Part shown: one piece after another, positions 63,158 through 64,000 of the stretch
Layout of the letters: each line of letters starts with the position of its first letter
How positions within the stretch are numbered: position 1 is the first letter of the stretch
Assembly (NCBI RefSeq): GCF_006064855.1
Contig: NZ_CP040753.1
Span: forward strand, 1,116,001-1,180,000
Length of the DNA stretch: 64,000 nt
Reading direction: 5' to 3'
Source: Sulfitobacter sp. BSw21498
GTDB taxonomy: Bacteria; Pseudomonadota; Alphaproteobacteria; Rhodobacterales; Rhodobacteraceae
Position numbers and translations under genes: made by a program
The notes under the pieces: generated by a model
Databases searched by the model: none
The model's input: only the letters and a program-made list of their open reading frames with translations
What the model was told of the DNA's origin: nothing

Positions 63158-64000
63158 GTGGATCTGAACGCCCTCGCCAAAGCCCATCCCGCCCATTGGT
63201 CCAAAGCGACCGCCATTCGCGCCCTGACACTGGACGCCGTCGCCGCCGCCAATTCCGGCCACTCGGGCATGCCGATGGGCATGGCGGACGTCGCCACCGT
63301 GTTGTTCGAAAAGCACCTAAAGTTCGATGCCGCCAACCCACTGTGGCCTGACCGCGACCGGTTCATTCTGTCCGCGGGCCACGGGTCCATGCTGATCTAT
63401 TCGCTGCTGCACCTCACCGGTTACGAGCAATTCCCGCTCGAAGAGATCAAGAACTTCCGCCAGATGGGCGCTCGCACGGCGGGCCACCCTGAAAACTTCC
63501 TTGCCGATGCGATTGAGACCACCACCGGCCCGCTGGGTCAGGGGATCGCAAATTCCGTCGGCTTTGCCATGGCCGAAGAAATCCAGCGCGCGCAATACGG
63601 CAAGAAGATCGTGGACCACTTTACCTACGTGATCGCGGGTGACGGCTGCCTGATGGAAGGCATCAGCCACGAGGCGATCGCCCTTGCAGGCCGTCACAAG
63701 CTAAGCAAGCTGATCGTAATGTGGGACAACAACGACATCACTATCGACGGGCCGGTATCGCTGTCCGACAAGGTCGATCAGGTTGCGCGTTTCAAAGCCG
63801 CAGACTGGCACGTGATCGAGATCGACGGCCACAATCCTGATGAAATCGACGCCGCCCTGACGGAAGCGCGCAAATCCGATCTGCCCACGATGATCGCCTG
63901 CAAAACGCATATCGCCCTAGGTCACGCCGCACAGGACACGTCCAAAGGCCACGGCGCGCTGACCGACGCCGACCAAATGGCCGCCGCCAAAGCCGCCTAT
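63158..64000 (+). CDS. tkt: Transketolase, N-terminal part (cut by window edge)
   Basis: 281 codons are present, open to the window end. GTG start at 63158, with AAGGA nine bases before. Visible transketolase features are [18 protein letters not shown] (about 33-50), [10 protein letters not shown] (about 71-80), the thiamine diphosphate-binding TGPLGQGI and [13 protein letters not shown] (about 152-164), and NNDITIDG (about 184-191) that completes the cofactor motif. It moves two-carbon units in the pentose phosphate pathway. The missing part should carry the remaining pyrimidine and C-terminal domains. Confidence 0.97.
   Translation, partial: MDLNALAKAHPAHWSKATAIRALTLDAVAAANSGHSGMPMGMADVATVLFEKHLKFDAANPLWPDRDRFILSAGHGSMLIYSLLHLTGYEQFPLEEIKNFRQMGARTAGHPENFLADAIETTTGPLGQGIANSVGFAMAEEIQRAQYGKKIVDHFTYVIAGDGCLMEGISHEAIALAGRHKLSKLIVMWDNNDITIDGPVSLSDKVDQVARFKAADWHVIEIDGHNPDEIDAALTEARKSDLPTMIACKTHIALGHAAQDTSKGHGALTDADQMAAAKAAY

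Overview
The window looks like chromosomal core DNA of a marine alphaproteobacterium of the Roseobacter group (Rhodobacterales). The evidence is GC-rich coding, three-gene and fused TRAP transporters (a dicarboxylate-type DctPQM with DctBD, and a TAXI-type pair), a form II cox-type molybdenum hydroxylase, BioR control of biotin genes, a RimB-RimK fusion, and the cysG-DUF2849-cysI-cysH-DUF934-fpr order. I assign no species. I see no insertion sequence, prophage, CRISPR array or replication origin.

Layout. 1-685 (minus): end of an operon for a periplasmic molybdopterin/[2Fe-2S] dehydrogenase. 1010-7150 (plus): YaeQ, a complete yehZYXW-type osmoprotectant ABC transporter, a DUF1007 protein and a nickel/cobalt exporter. 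7183-9486: bioR-bioY-bioB with two BioR boxes. 9561-10364 (minus): a thioesterase. 10523-13657: an arsenic operon made of an ArsR-ArsC fusion, GAPDH and ArsJ. 13695-16912 (minus): a TAXI TRAP transporter behind a long structured leader region. 17441-25021: a TPP riboswitch and the operon thiD-thiO-thiS-thiG-thiE-thiF-thiY-tenA-thiZ-thiX. thiC is absent, so the operon combines thiazole synthesis with salvage of the pyrimidine half.

25069-32108: a crotonase, tRNA-Val(UAC), an HU-like protein, Lon, an Old Yellow Enzyme and Tgt. 32339-36839 (plus): RimB-RimK fusion, SufT, a glycerophosphodiesterase, an IscA/SufA-type protein and TpiA. 36943-43370 (minus): dctM-dctQ-dctP and dctB-dctD. Two tandem inverted repeats lie between dctD and dctP. 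DctD lacks both the Walker A lysine and the GAFTGA loop. 43430-50711: a cytochrome P450, an Lrp/AsnC regulator, and the divergent assimilatory sulfate operon, in which siroheme synthase, sulfite reductase, APS/PAPS reductase and ferredoxin-NADP reductase form one pathway.

50825-54295: two Ala-rich envelope proteins on the minus strand flank infC, whose start codon appears to be AUC. 54457-60570 (minus): xdhC, a molybdopterin-binding protein and coxS-coxL-coxM, with a 47-bp tandem repeat between coxL and coxM. 60726-64000: bolA, a small membrane protein, monothiol glutaredoxin, an MliC-like inhibitor, zapA with a coiled-coil partner, a candidate 6S RNA, and the start of transketolase.

Most genes belong to known families. 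The points I judge most worth testing are the degenerate DctD with its tandem sites, the candidate 6S RNA, the 47-bp repeat inside the cox operon, the layered repeats upstream of the TAXI operon, and the AUC start of infC.
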